Below are positions 22,927 to 29,424 of a stretch of 64,000 nt of DNA, piece after piece. The notes beneath the pieces are model-generated. The model worked only from the letters and a program-made list of their open reading frames with translations. It ran no database searches and was not told where the DNA came from. How positions within the stretch are numbered: position 1 is the first letter of the stretch; every line of letters starts with the position of its first letter. The position numbers and the translations under genes were made by a program. Origin of the DNA: Periplaneta americana (Eukaryota > Arthropoda > Insecta > Blattodea > Blattidae); NCBI RefSeq assembly GCF_040183065.1, contig NC_091119.1, positions 61,118,892 to 61,182,891 of the forward strand, in the 5' to 3' direction.

Positions 22927-23360
22927 TGATAATAATAATTGTTTGAAAAATGAAGGCATTCTATAGTATATCATACACATTTTTTATATTATATTTTAAT
23001 TTCTGCATTCACTGGTATATTAAATTATGATTTTAGGGCATTCATGGTGATATGAAGTTTCTTGACCCAACCGTTGAAGAAGAATCCTTGTGTAATATGC
23101 TGCCACCAGATGGAAAGTCACGTAACCACGGCATAATCACAGCTGCATTCTCACCAGCACACCAGCAGATGTCTGAGTTCGCACAGTCAGGAGCCATGGA
23201 CATAGACTGTGTTACTTCTTCCATTCAGCTGCTGACAGAAACGTGTGAAAGTGTGTATCCATTATCCCAGCAGTGTCTTCTCAAAAGTGTAACAAAAATG
23301 CTAAAAAAGAAACAAAAGGAAACACAGTTAAACCTGAGTAGTGATCGAATTGCATTGTGA
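755..23360 (+). CDS. EXOSC6: Exosome complex component MTR3 (four exons, complete)
   Basis: This gene encodes MTR3, one of six RNase PH-fold subunits of the ring of the eukaryotic RNA exosome, which channels RNA for 3'-5' processing and decay in nucleus and cytoplasm. In animals the ring subunits are catalytically inert; MTR3 pairs with RRP42. Joining 755-914, 1001-1254, 9849-9995 and 23037-23360 gives about 294 residues, against 272 in human. Family marks run in order: [13 protein letters not shown], then [10 protein letters not shown], then LEPAV at the exon 2/3 boundary, [15 protein letters not shown] and MYDLVV in exon 3, and the C-terminal helix around [14 protein letters not shown]. All junctions are GT-AG and the frame is kept throughout. 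Intron 1 is only 86 bp, while introns 2 and 3 are 8.6 and 13.0 kb and packed with transposons. Nothing suggests the gene is broken. Confidence 0.94.
1001..1254 (+). CDS. EXOSC6: EXOSC6 exon 2
   Basis: The acceptor is TTTTACAG, ending at 1000. The exon encodes the first part of the RNase PH-like fold: [37 protein letters not shown] and [16 protein letters not shown]. It ends exactly on a codon boundary before the donor GTAAGT at 1255. Confidence 0.93.
1255..2540. other. Start of EXOSC6 intron 2, no recognised feature
   Basis: This is AT-rich intronic sequence. I see no transposon end, tRNA-like box or coding similarity in it. Confidence 0.4.
2545..3112. mobile_element. Foldback (palindromic) element
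   Basis: The two halves are near-perfect inverted copies. The outer arms share CAAGCAAACATTCTGA at about 2549-2564 and its complement at 3093-3108. Inner arms share CACCATGTTAATAATGTCAA (2601-2620, complement near 3040-3060), and the centre is inverted again around GGAATTGAGACATTTATCA. The short reading frames on both strands are mirror products of this symmetry. A related, decayed copy lies at 29745-30168. No transposase is visible, and I did not find a clear target duplication. Confidence 0.75.
3113..4819. other. Intron 2 stretch, no recognised feature
   Basis: This is AT-rich intronic DNA with a T homopolymer near 4370-4386. I recognise no element ends or coding similarity. Confidence 0.4.
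4828..5678. mobile_element. hAT-type non-autonomous element (851 bp)
   Basis: The ends are 15-bp imperfect inverted repeats: TAGTGTTTCTCAAAC on the left and the complement of CAGCGTTTTTCAAAC on the right. They have the CAGNGTTTNTCAAAC look of hAT elements. The flanks carry an 8-bp duplication with one mismatch, TACTAGCA (4820-4827) and TACTAGCG (5679-5686), the length expected for hAT. Subterminal GTGGTCC repeats occur at both ends. No transposase is recognisable inside, so it is an internally deleted or MITE-like copy. Confidence 0.8.
5690..6256. other. Intron 2 stretch, no recognised feature
   Basis: The 78-codon plus-strand frame at 5856-6092 has no family marks and is most likely chance. 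Nothing else is recognised. Confidence 0.35.
6264..6656 (+). mobile_element. tRNA-derived SINE, family with AAACCTTAGTGTAGTCA tail
   Basis: A Pol III A-box-like start (GTGGCTGAGTGGTCAG) and B box (GGGTTCGAATCCC) form a shortened tRNA head at about 6264-6316. A roughly 330-bp body follows. The distal part (AAACCTTAGTGTAGTCA at 6529-6545, then CAGTGCTGGATCATA) is shared with the element at 45783-46195. A 7-bp repeat ACCTTGA (6257-6263 and 6657-6663) is a possible target duplication. Confidence 0.78.
6670..7580. other. Intron 2 stretch, possible decayed retroposon tail
   Basis: Around 7185-7220 the sequence GAACAAATAAATCTATCTGTCTGTCT looks like the tetranucleotide tail of a LINE or SINE, but I recognise no body. 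The rest is featureless. Confidence 0.25.
7595..8175 (+). mobile_element. LINE, 5'-truncated, ORF2 C-terminal part
   Basis: The copy encodes the post-RT region of a non-LTR retrotransposon, in frame to a stop at 8149: [44 protein letters not shown] and [11 protein letters not shown], ending FLRALCST. It finishes in an ATTG tail (8164-8175). An 11-bp target duplication TTCAGAATACC flanks it at 7584-7594 and 8176-8186, which fixes both ends at 581 bp. This is a typical 5'-truncated target-primed insertion. The family looks RTE-like, but I cannot place the clade with certainty. Confidence 0.88.
8505..8575 (-). repeat. tRNA-like segment, inverted unit
   Basis: It is the same tRNA-like sequence on the opposite strand, with CCAGGAAC in place of CCCCGGAAC at the 3' side. 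It is the leftmost unit of the array, head-to-head with the forward units. Confidence 0.7.
8804..8878 (+). repeat. tRNA-like segment, forward unit 1
   Basis: It carries D-arm and B-box sequence like the others but is the most diverged forward copy (GAGCTTTGGTATG, CCCTGCCCCAG). The changes weaken the T-stem and acceptor pairing, so it is not called a functional tRNA. Confidence 0.7.
9089..9163 (+). repeat. tRNA-like segment, forward unit 2
   Basis: It folds as a near-cloverleaf. The acceptor arms TCCCGGG and CCCCGGA have one C-C mismatch. The D stem is GCTC/GAGC, the anticodon stem TTGGT/ACCAA and the T stem CCGGG/CCCGG. The seven-base anticodon loop ACGTTTA lacks the near-universal U33. No CCA is encoded, as expected for eukaryotes. 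I treat it as tRNA-derived, not as a working gene. Confidence 0.7.
9375..9450 (+). repeat. tRNA-like segment, forward unit 3
   Basis: It is nearly identical to the unit at 9089, with one extra C in the run before the 3' acceptor strand. Confidence 0.7.
9661..9735 (+). repeat. tRNA-like segment, forward unit 4
   Basis: It is nearly identical to the unit at 9089 (GAGCATTGG in place of GAGCGTTGG). The array ends 17 bp later in the target duplication. Confidence 0.7.
9849..9995 (+). CDS. EXOSC6: EXOSC6 exon 3
   Basis: The acceptor TTTATAG ends at 9848 and the donor GTATGT starts at 9996; both ends are phase 0 (49 codons). It encodes [36 protein letters not shown] and [11 protein letters not shown], matching the EXOSC6 segment where the human protein reads LAAALTAAALALADAGVEMYDLVV. 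It sits only 83 bp downstream of the right-hand target duplication of the tRNA-like array. Confidence 0.93.
10118..11517. mobile_element. Element with ~35-bp inverted repeats, class unclear
   Basis: The ends share TTACAAGCCGGAGC (10139-10152, complement 11484-11497) within an imperfect inverted repeat of about 35 bp that also includes TTCTT(C/T)AG. No transposase frame is recognisable in the 1.4 kb between, so it would be non-autonomous. Internally, AATAAA at 10339 and an A run near 10360-10375 look like the 3' end of a retroposed transcript. I could not find a matching target duplication. Confidence 0.5.
11922..13610 (-). pseudogene. piggyBac-type transposase, decayed
   Basis: piggyBac transposases are DDD enzymes that insert at TTAA. 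A minus-strand frame at 13277-12924 reads [57 protein letters not shown] and [16 protein letters not shown], the standard piggyBac core with DE and FRGR-like motifs. Upstream, at about 13600-13400, [13 protein letters not shown] resembles the N-terminal part. Downstream, near 12150-12040, [19 protein letters not shown] resembles the cysteine-rich C-terminal domain. Several stops and frame changes separate these parts. I could not identify the element ends or TTAA sites. A LINE tail abuts it on the right. Confidence 0.8.
13611..14120 (-). mobile_element. LINE 3' fragment
   Basis: The 98-codon minus-strand frame at 14080-13784 resembles the end of LINE ORF2 ([20 protein letters not shown], then [13 protein letters not shown]). 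The fragment ends in a TAAA-type tail, read as TTATTTATTTATTTA at 13605-13622 on the plus strand. It is 5'-truncated, and no RT motifs are present. Confidence 0.55.
14121..14391. other. Intron 3 stretch, no recognised feature
   Basis: It contains a short A run at 14262-14270. Nothing else is recognised. Confidence 0.3.
14392..14620 (+). mobile_element. tRNA-derived SINE, family with TTTAAATGCGACAGG body
   Basis: The tRNA head GCCTCGGTAGCGTAGTTGG with B box GGGTTCGATCCC lies at 14392-14457. The body contains GTGTGTTTAAATGCGACAGG and CAGTAGATTTACTGGCATG, and the end is ATTAAATAAACCATAAT plus a T run. The same family occurs inverted at 32847-33043 and 54655-54850. Confidence 0.85.
14650..14760 (-). 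repeat. tRNA-like SINE head remnant
   Basis: On the minus strand an A-box-like AGCTAAGGCACGTAGC and B box AGGTTCGACTCCTGG are spaced as in a tRNA head. No tail or duplication was found, so it is probably an old SINE fragment. Confidence 0.45.
14815..15037 (+). mobile_element. LINE 3' fragment with TAAG tail (copy 1 of 3)
   Basis: It encodes [20 protein letters not shown] and [20 protein letters not shown], ending at MNLQVP. The 3' end is AAAAGCCATAAGTAAGTAAGTAAG. Related copies are at 37434-37700 and 57006-57649. It is heavily 5'-truncated. Confidence 0.85.
15178..15242. repeat. (AAT)n/(ATT)n microsatellite
   Basis: An (AAT)n run switches to (ATT)n at about 15219. It forms the 3' tail boundary of the minus-strand LINE that follows. 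Equivalent tracts lie at 17352-17394 and 22896-22939. Confidence 0.9.
15243..17351 (-). mobile_element. LINE copy A, Jockey/CR1-like, 5'-truncated
   Basis: Minus-strand reading frames give the middle and end of ORF2. At 17183-16872 is [20 protein letters not shown]. At 16770-16111 is the RT core, with [55 protein letters not shown] and [11 protein letters not shown]. At 16114-15728 is the thumb region, with [15 protein letters not shown] and [11 protein letters not shown]. Frames are broken between and within these parts. The 3' UTR (GGCCAATTACAGTTCAGCAC on the plus strand, near 15294) matches copy B. The copy stops at an (AAT)n tract at 17352, without endonuclease or ORF1. Confidence 0.88.
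17352..17394. repeat. (AAT)n microsatellite between two LINE copies
   Basis: About 14 AAT units form the 3' tail of LINE copy B and directly abut the truncated 5' end of copy A. Confidence 0.9.
17764..18383 (-). pseudogene. LINE copy B ORF2, part beyond the mariner
   Basis: From 18381 the minus strand encodes the RT thumb ([32 protein letters not shown]), then [19 protein letters not shown] and [19 protein letters not shown], matching copy A in the same order. Frame breaks lie between the blocks. The 3' UTR and tail follow below 17764. Confidence 0.82.
18384..19700 (-). mobile_element. mariner element with complete inverted repeats, inserted in LINE copy B
   Basis: Inverted repeats of about 27 bp (CGAGGCCTGTCTAAAAAGTA on the left, one mismatch on the right) are flanked by TA at 18382-18383 and 19701-19702. 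The 1,317-bp length is normal for mariner. The transposase reads from 19495 ([19 protein letters not shown]) through [19 protein letters not shown] and [18 protein letters not shown] to [13 protein letters not shown] and [17 protein letters not shown]. Two frame changes are visible, near 19283-19344 and 18853-19027. The third catalytic residue of the DD34D triad is Asn (APCNFW, not APCDFW), so this copy should be inactive even apart from the frame changes. Confidence 0.94.
19703..20627 (-). pseudogene. LINE copy B ORF2, reverse transcriptase part
   Basis: RT blocks are in order: [77 protein letters not shown] and the catalytic LLFADDLKI. The frame then runs into the mariner at 19700. Across the mariner, at 18381 downwards, the LINE resumes as [15 protein letters not shown] and later [16 protein letters not shown]. 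The insertion is thus directly after the catalytic FADD box. Confidence 0.88.
21341..21730 (-). pseudogene. LINE copy B ORF2, endonuclease N-terminal part
   Basis: The frame opens with [17 protein letters not shown], and the catalytic-type LTETWL follows, then SVFRADR and KGGGVLI: an APE-like endonuclease that nicks target DNA. The frame stops at 21341. The next expected motif appears just beyond as [10 protein letters not shown], where the family normally has GDFN, so a metal-binding Asp seems to be lost. LDLVF and a DNYHPS version of the DHYP motif follow at 21142-20795. Confidence 0.85.
22073..22897 (-). CDS. LINE copy B ORF1 protein with PHD finger
   Basis: This 274-residue open frame starts at the ATG at 22897. 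Residues 4-56 carry a Cys4-His-Cys3 zinc finger of PHD type: C4, C7, C20, C24, H29, C32, C53 and C56, starting CPIC and ending CLTC. Residues of about 120-170 look like a coiled coil ([20 protein letters not shown], then [14 protein letters not shown]). The C-terminal part is basic (HKRRKREPR). PHD-bearing ORF1 proteins are known in some LINE groups, where they are thought to serve in RNP formation or targeting. This frame has no stop, so it appears intact. Confidence 0.85.
22896..22939. repeat. (AAT)n microsatellite at the 5' end of LINE copy B
   Basis: An imperfect (AAT)n/(GAT) run immediately precedes the ORF1 start of LINE copy B on the minus strand, and lies about 100 bp before the EXOSC6 exon 4 acceptor. 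Confidence 0.9.
23037..23360 (+). CDS. EXOSC6: EXOSC6 exon 4 with stop codon
   Basis: The acceptor TTTTAG ends at 23036. The exon begins [16 protein letters not shown], equivalent to the human LLDPTRLEEE segment. It continues [21 protein letters not shown] and ends in a basic C-terminal helix before TGA at 23358-23360. The 107-codon length and in-frame fit with exon 3 support it. An (AAT)n tract at the 5' end of a LINE ends about 100 bp upstream. Confidence 0.93.
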   Translation, partial: GIHGDMKFLDPTVEEESLCNMLPPDGKSRNHGIITAAFSPAHQQMSEFAQSGAMDIDCVTSSIQLLTETCESVYPLSQQCLLKSVTKMLKKKQKETQLNLSSDRIAL

Positions 23361-23604
23361 ATAAGTTTAAGTTTAATTTTGTTTTTCCATTAGCCTAAAT
23401 GTTCACATCTCTTTATTTATAGGTAATGTGATGAGTTTGAGATTGAAAACATTGTAACTATTCCATAATTTTCTTCAAACTTCATAAATGTAAATTTAAA
23501 GACACTTCAGATGTGATGATGTGGGTGGGAGGGATGTGTCGATGATCACTTGGAGTCTAACTGCATATTTGTTGTTGGGGTGAGTGTAAAATTCAACTTA
23601 ACAC

Positions 23605-23636
23605 AATAAACCAATAAATTGTTACTCTCTAATAAA
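23605..23636 (+). promoter_or_regulatory. EXOSC6 polyadenylation signals
   Basis: Three AATAAA hexamers lie at 23605-23610, 23613-23618 and 23631-23636, about 245-275 bp after the stop codon. They are the first clustered canonical signals downstream, so they probably end the 3' UTR. Confidence 0.55.
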
Positions 23637-23640
23637 TAAT

Positions 23641-24573
23641 GAGTTCCAGTTTCTCATTTTGGTAAGAACTTAGTATTAAACAAGTCAGTTAAATATTTAA
23701 TAGTAATTATAGACGCCCAACTGATTTGGTAAATTCACAAGGAATATTGTACCAAAAAGGTTTACTACTGCCTTTTAGGTTTACAAATGAGTCTTTGAAA
23801 GTACCTTGGGGCTACAGCTGAAATTCATTCATTGGATTTATTGTACTATTTTACACCTCATGATTATGTATACAGTGGTTGTATAGTGGTCCTGTTCTTG
23901 ATTTCTCAAGCAGAGACCTTATTGGATAGCGTGCAATAGTTTGCTTATCTAGGCAGTACAGAAGCCATCGATGACAACACGAACCAAAACTCTTGAAGTT
24001 CTGTTGTGTCTGCCTCATCTGGATCTGATGACCCAAAAACGCAGCCATATAATCTGCCTCTCGACTTCAAGGTCTTGGCCAATGAGTAGGAAGAAAGGTG
24101 GCACTTCGTCAAGTATCTCAGGATGATTGTAAAATACTTCAGGATAATGTAGTTTGGATTATCTACATCAATTTAACCTGGGAAGTTATTGATAGGCAAA
24201 CTTTTAAATGGAGAGGGGCATTATAGACATATTCCTGCATTTTAGAACATTGTGATATAAATTATTGAAAATGCTGCATCTTGTGTTCCAATAAGTTTAT
24301 TTCATAATTAAGTACACACTCAGTAAGAAAATAAAATAATTATACAAGACAAATTACTGAGGTTGCCCTTACGGATTCCATGAATTTTAAATTCATATCC
24401 AGTACCAGTTCTCTTTCTGACCTCAATGAAACACTTGGTAGCTTGCTAGTTTCAGATAACATCCGATAAACATGGGTAAAACATACAGCTAGATGGATCT
24501 CTTTGATTGGGAAAACGTCTGTATTCCTCAACAGCAGCCAATGCATTGTCATCTCCCTCCACAGTTACCTTAA
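23641..24573. other. Intergenic stretch after EXOSC6, no recognised feature
   Basis: Frames of 65 and 70 codons occur on the minus strand (23851-24048, 24340-24552), but they carry no family marks. Confidence 0.35.
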
Positions 24574-25341
24574 CATAAGGTTACCAAATGTCTCCGAATT
24601 TTGCTTTTTGTCCCTAGATATCTGCGGATTTTAAATGTTAATTATTATAATTTTATGAAAATGCTGTTGAATATAAGCTGTACCTTTGGTATTCATTCAT
24701 AAGATAAGATATCTCTGGAATATATATTGCTGATATGTCCTCCAGAAAGAAAAAATTTTGAAAAGACACTCCATTATTTCCTTCCAATGTAGATAGACTT
24801 CACCTGGATGAAATAATTTATTTTATGAAATTTCTTGCTTGAAAAATTATGTGACTTCAGAGAAAACAACAAAGTGAAATGAAGAAAATACTACGCTTTG
24901 CTCAAAATAGATTGAAATTTTTTTAAAATTTTCTCTGAGAAAATTATTTTGTATGTAGAATTACAGAAATTGGTTAAAATATCTTCACATCTTCCTGGAA
25001 GTAATGTTCAGTGAAATTCTTTTCTTTTATGAAAATGTTGTAGAGATCCAAAAAAAATTCAGAATGAGTTTAGAAACTGTTCGAGTCATGCTTCCTATTT
25101 TAACCAACTTCAACATGACCTGCCAGGAATTTGCTGCAAAATTGGAATCCAGAGAAGATCTGCTTTGAAAATACGAAGAGTTTAAGGAGTTGTTAAGTGG
25201 AATGAATATTTGTAATGTGTAAATAGAATGAGTATTTTAATTCTAAGTCAATGGCAAACTAACAGAAATGTTAAAGGTAGTTTTTCATGTATCAATCAAT
25301 ATCTGTCCCCAGAAATTGTGAAAAAAATATGGTAACCTTAA
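24574..25341. mobile_element. Putative small DNA transposon with TAAGGTTACCA ends
   Basis: TAAGGTTACCA near 24575 is mirrored by TGGTAACCTTA ending near 25341. Both ends are followed inwards by TGTC(T)CC-type sequence (ATGTCTCCGAA; ATCTGTCCCCAG). This resembles a short hAT-like derivative, but the flanks do not give a clean 8-bp duplication and no transposase is visible. Confidence 0.4.
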
Positions 25342-26423
25342 CTTAATACCTTCTCTGTGTTTTTCTTAGATTTTATTGTAGTGTTGTGCCTGTGTTATTT
25401 TCCCATGAAAGTGAATTCAAAACAGCGCGTTTTACGTGATTAAACTGATCTCTCAAAAATTATGCCTTATTGAATGTGTTGTATGACTGAACAGATTTTG
25501 CAAACATATTAGGCACTTAATAAACTGTATTTATGAAAACTATTTAATCAGTCATTTACCATAGACTGTCAAACTGTTGTAGATCTTATTTTGATGACCA
25601 CTGGAGAAGCAGGATGTTTCTCTACTTTGAAAATAATGAACTTATGTACACTGAGATGAAACCAAATTTGTGCACTTGCAGTGTGTTCGATTGAAAAACT
25701 GCAAAAACCATTTTGCAGTACAGAAATAGTACACTGTGTCCCACTTAGAGGGATCGAGAAATAAGTGATCATTTCAAGTATAAATAATGGTTTTAAACTT
25801 TTTGTATAATTTGATGTAAAAACTCTCAGAGTTTCAGAGAATGGTCAGTGCAACTCGATGTGTGCGCCTCGAGCTACCCTGAAGACATCAACTTCTGCCA
25901 AGTGTTCCATAACATTTGTGGGGTGATTAGTGTAGCTGCATTTATAATGTGTGGTCTCAGTTTTTCCAAAGTGTCAACTGTATCACGTTGGTACACAACA
26001 CTTGCCACAAAGCCCCAGAGGAAGGTCAATGGGTGTCAAGTCAGTTGACCCAGGTGGCCAGGCAAGGGTTCTCCTCTTCCGATCAAGCTATTGGGAAAGT
26101 TTGCATTCAAGAAGCCATGCACTGCTCCATAGTAATGGGGTGGAGCCCCATGTTGCTGAAAACCGATTCTGGGAGGAGTTGAACAACAAAAAAAGTTCTG
26201 TAACGTGTCCAGATACACATTTCCTGTGACTGTCGCCTCGATGAAGAAGAATGGTCCAATGACGGAATGTTCTACTGAATGGCACCAGACTTGTCTCCAC
26301 GATAAATGTTAGTGCCCATGTGCATGAACATGCAACTGTTTTTAAACCATTGGGGCATAAACTTGAACAGTTTCTGCATCTTGTCAGATGTAAATCAAAA
26401 CAATATCTTCATCTGATTTTAAA

Positions 26424-28377
26424 CTATGAAACTTGGTATCAAAGGCAGACTGCTAAGATTTCTACATTCGTTTCTTAATGAATGAACAATTCAAACCTCA
26501 GTAAATAATCATTTATCTTTACCCAAAAAAATTACAGGTGGTATACCTCAAGGTTCTGTTTTAAGCCCAAATTTATTTAATATAATGTTACATGACTTAC
26601 CTGATGATGTTCCATCTGAGGTAAAAATAAGTATTTATGCAGATGATGTTACAGTATGGGTTATGAACAAAGATCCAAATGAATCATTAAGAGTAATACA
26701 AACAGCTGTAAGTAATATCAGTAATTGTGCATCCAAATGGAATCTATCTATCTCACAATAAAAAAACTGAATATACTGCCTTCACAAGAATATATAGCCT
26801 AAAAAACTATAAACCTCACATTTATTTGAATACTCAAGAAATTCAGTACAATCCGACTCCTAAGATCCTAGGATTAATTTTTGATGAAAAACACATTTAA
26901 CCAATGTTGCTTTGCAGTGTCTACCATGATTAAATCTCTTGAAGATCATAGCTAATAGGAAATGGGGTTCAGATATCACGACAATGCGTCTGTTTTATAA
27001 TGCTTATATACAATCAAAATTGACCTATGGATGTGAAATATGGGGAGGAGCATCAGCAACTCGTGTACAAAAAATTTCTGTTCTTCAAAACTCAGCCTTA
27101 AGATTATGCCTAGGAGTACCAAAAACTACATCAACTGTTGCCCTAGAAATTGAATGTAATATTCATGCAGTCAGACACTATATATTACAAAAGGATCTAA
27201 AAATACATTTAAAATTGGATGTTCTTCAAATTGTCAGATGATATCCTGTGTAATTTCTATAAAATAAAAAAAGAAGAAATACCAATCTATATCACAGACA
27301 CATTGCTAAAACTCCAGTTGTGAACGAAATTCCTCCATGGAAATGTGTGATTCCAGAACATAGCCTGCAAATTCCAGGAAATCATTCCAAAAATTATCCT
27401 CCATACATTCTTAAGTTAGATGTCATGGAACTACTCTGCAGCACATATAAGGATCACCTTCAAATTTATACAGATGGATCTCTAAATCCTAATAATGGGA
27501 CATCAGGAGCAGGGTATTATATTCCAAAATTTCAAGAAAGTTATTTCATACCATGTTCATCCTCCTCCAGTCTTGACACTGAATTACTAGCTATTGATGC
27601 TGCTCTTCAGTGTGTTAATCAAATTTCTGAGAAATCTATTTGCATACTTACCGACTCCATAATTAAATATGTACCAAACCTATATGCACATAGAATTATT
27701 CCAGTTCAGAAACAACTAAGTAAACTAAAGGAACTCCAAAAGGAACTAACATTTCAATGGATACCTAGTCATTGTGGTATATCTGGAAACAAGAAAGTCG
27801 ATGATATTGCAAAACAGGCAACATATTTGCAACCAAGACCTCTTCAAGTGATATCTCTATCCAATGCTTTTCCTTCAGCAAGGTCTCATTTTACAAACCT
27901 ATGGATCAACAATGGGCTCTCTTCTGACAAAGGAAAAATTTTGCAGTCTGTACAAAAGAAACCAAATGACCTGGAAATGTACAAATACTTGCCCAGACAT
28001 GTTCAAACATTTTTAACAAGAGCCAGAACAGGTCACATTGTCACTCAATTGTACCTACACCGATTTCACCTTTCTGATAATCCTACTTGTCTGTGGTGTA
28101 ATAATCATAATGAAGATCTGGAACACATTCTTCTATACTGTCCATCCATAAACCACAAAAGAAGTAAATTAAAATCATCAGTACCAGTTGCAGAAGACAC
28201 AGCCCTGCAGTATATATTGACTACACCCCAACTCTGGCTACTAGCAACAGGCATCTATAATGAACACTGATCAAAATATCCCTCATTTCTCGTGAAAAAC
28301 AACTGAATAGACTACAGTGGACTATAGTGGACTATATGTTGTCAGCAAACAGCTGGATACATTAAGAAGATTGATTG
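26424..28377 (+). mobile_element. LINE with RNase H, 5'-truncated, inserted in the mariner
   Basis: A 13-bp target duplication ATCTGATTTTAAA (26411-26423, 28378-28390) fixes both ends. The RT remnant reads GGIPQGSVLSPNLFNIMLHD then IYADDVTVWVMN, followed by TRLFYNAYIQSKLTYGCEIW-like sequence (26939-27241). The frame at 27320-28270 holds a ribonuclease H domain. Stops and frame changes occur near 26760-26930 and 27241-27320. RNase H domains are typical of the I, R1 and LOA groups; I cannot fix the clade. Confidence 0.9.
27320..28270 (+). CDS. LINE ORF2 C-terminal part: RNase H domain and zinc knuckle
   Basis: This 316-codon open frame lies within the 5'-truncated LINE. RNase H residues appear in order: IYTDGSLNP (Asp), LDTELLAIDAALQC (Glu), CILTDSIIK (Asp), then FQWIPSHCGISGNKKVDDIA (last Asp). 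Near the C-terminus CLWCNNHNEDLEHILLYC is the usual CCHC motif that follows RNase H in such LINEs. The start methionine is internal; the true protein would run on from RT, so this is not an independent gene. Confidence 0.88.
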   Translation: MNEIPPWKCVIPEHSLQIPGNHSKNYPPYILKLDVMELLCSTYKDHLQIYTDGSLNPNNGTSGAGYYIPKFQESYFIPCSSSSSLDTELLAIDAALQCVNQISEKSICILTDSIIKYVPNLYAHRIIPVQKQLSKLKELQKELTFQWIPSHCGISGNKKVDDIAKQATYLQPRPLQVISLSNAFPSARSHFTNLWINNGLSSDKGKILQSVQKKPNDLEMYKYLPRHVQTFLTRARTGHIVTQLYLHRFHLSDNPTCLWCNNHNEDLEHILLYCPSINHKRSKLKSSVPVAEDTALQYILTTPQLWLLATGIYNEH

Positions 28378-28535
28378 ATCTGATTTTAAATGGTTAGCAT
28401 TTGTTTCTCGATCCCTTTAAGTGGGACAAAGTGTATAATAGAGAACTGACTTGATTTACAAAACATATAAATTAACGCAGACCTGTTTGACGTGAAGTGT
28501 CTATTGGTCCATCAAATAGTAAGTTACATCATTAA

Positions 28536-29257
28536 GGGGGAGAGATATACAGGTTTGAACACTAAAAAATTTGAGAAATTCAAATTTTTTTTTTTCAGCA
28601 ACTAATAATTCTTCACCTTGTAGTTTGACATGCTCCTCAGTATTCACTGCTTCTGCAATTATAGACTGTTTTCAGATTTACTAAAAGTTTCACCATTGTG
28701 AGTAATAAAATTATCACAACAAAAAGTGGCCGTTTTTGTGCCCTGATGTGCCATTTTTATGGTAATATCCACAAATATGAATATTTCTGAGCCATTCTTT
28801 TTTCTGTTTATTCCTGAATGTCAGGTGAACAAAATGAACTACGATCTTTCAAATGTCTACAATAGAAGTATTTTTTTTCTTATGAGAAGTTAAATTTGTA
28901 ATGTTTTTAGGTAAAAAAAAAAAATTTTTAAATAAATTATAAATGTTACAACAATAATTGTAGTTCATCTTATTCACAAGTATGAAAGATAGTTGTTTGC
29001 AAAATTTTACTGCGGTATCTTAAAAACATACCGAGTTATCACAAAAACGGTTTTGAAAAATACTAGTTACAGGAAATGAGCATTAAATGTGTGGACAACT
29101 AAATAGCGCACGCTTGCATGTTTATGGTCATATCTACCAAAATATTGTATATATCGTAAAAATTCCTTCACTGATGTAAAGATAAATGTCCAATCTTCAT
29201 ATAAAAAATGTAATTGAAAAATGGCTTTTTCTGACCCTCAAACCTGTATATCCCCCC
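28536..29257. mobile_element. TTAA-flanked non-autonomous element (722 bp)
   Basis: Left end GGGGGAGAGATATACAGG and right end, complemented, GGGGGGATATACAGGTTTG form inverted repeats. TTAA sits immediately outside both (28532-28535, 29258-29261). TTAA duplication is the mark of piggyBac-type transposition. No transposase is visible inside. Assignment to piggyBac is inference, because the end bases are GGG, not the usual CCC. Confidence 0.7.
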
Positions 29258-29261
29258 TTAA

Positions 29262-29424
29262 ACCAGGAGGAAGGAGATTTAGAAAAAGACCGCATGCAAA
29301 ATGGATTGATGGGGTGGAGAGTGATCTGGAAAGGATTGGAGTAAAGAAATGGAGAAGACAGGTAGAGAACAGAAGTACCTGGAAGAATATTTGTAGGGCA
29401 GCCAAGGTTCTACAAGAACTGTAG
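29262..29424 (+). mobile_element. LINE ORF2 C-terminal fragment
   Basis: Directly after the right-hand TTAA the plus strand encodes KPGGRRFRKRPHAKWIDGVE then SDLERIGVKKWRRQ and NRSTWKNICRAAKVLQEL, the GRP-W-D-L-W pattern of LINE C-termini. No 5' part was found next to the left TTAA, so the fragment was probably truncated before the insertion. Confidence 0.65.

Larger units (their letters stand above)
25732..28433 (-). mobile_element. mariner-like deletion derivative, split by a LINE
   Basis: The inverted ends CACTGTGTCCCACTTAGAGG (left) and the complement of CACTTTGTCCCACTTAAAGG (right) are flanked by TA at 25730-25731 and 28434-28435. The LINE at 26424-28377 lies inside; without it and one copy of its target duplication the element is 735 bp. 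Minus-strand remnants at about 26230-26036 (MYLDTLQNFFCCSTPPRIGF, QQHGAPPHYYGAVHGFLNAN, FPNSLIGRGEPLPG) match the D2 region of a mariner-type transposase, with His where the family has Asp in QQDGAPPH. Confidence 0.88.

Noticed and set aside
24574-25341. Full hAT call for the TAAGGTTACCA-ended sequence
   Set aside because: The flanks do not give a matching 8-bp duplication and no transposase is visible, so it is listed only as a putative element.
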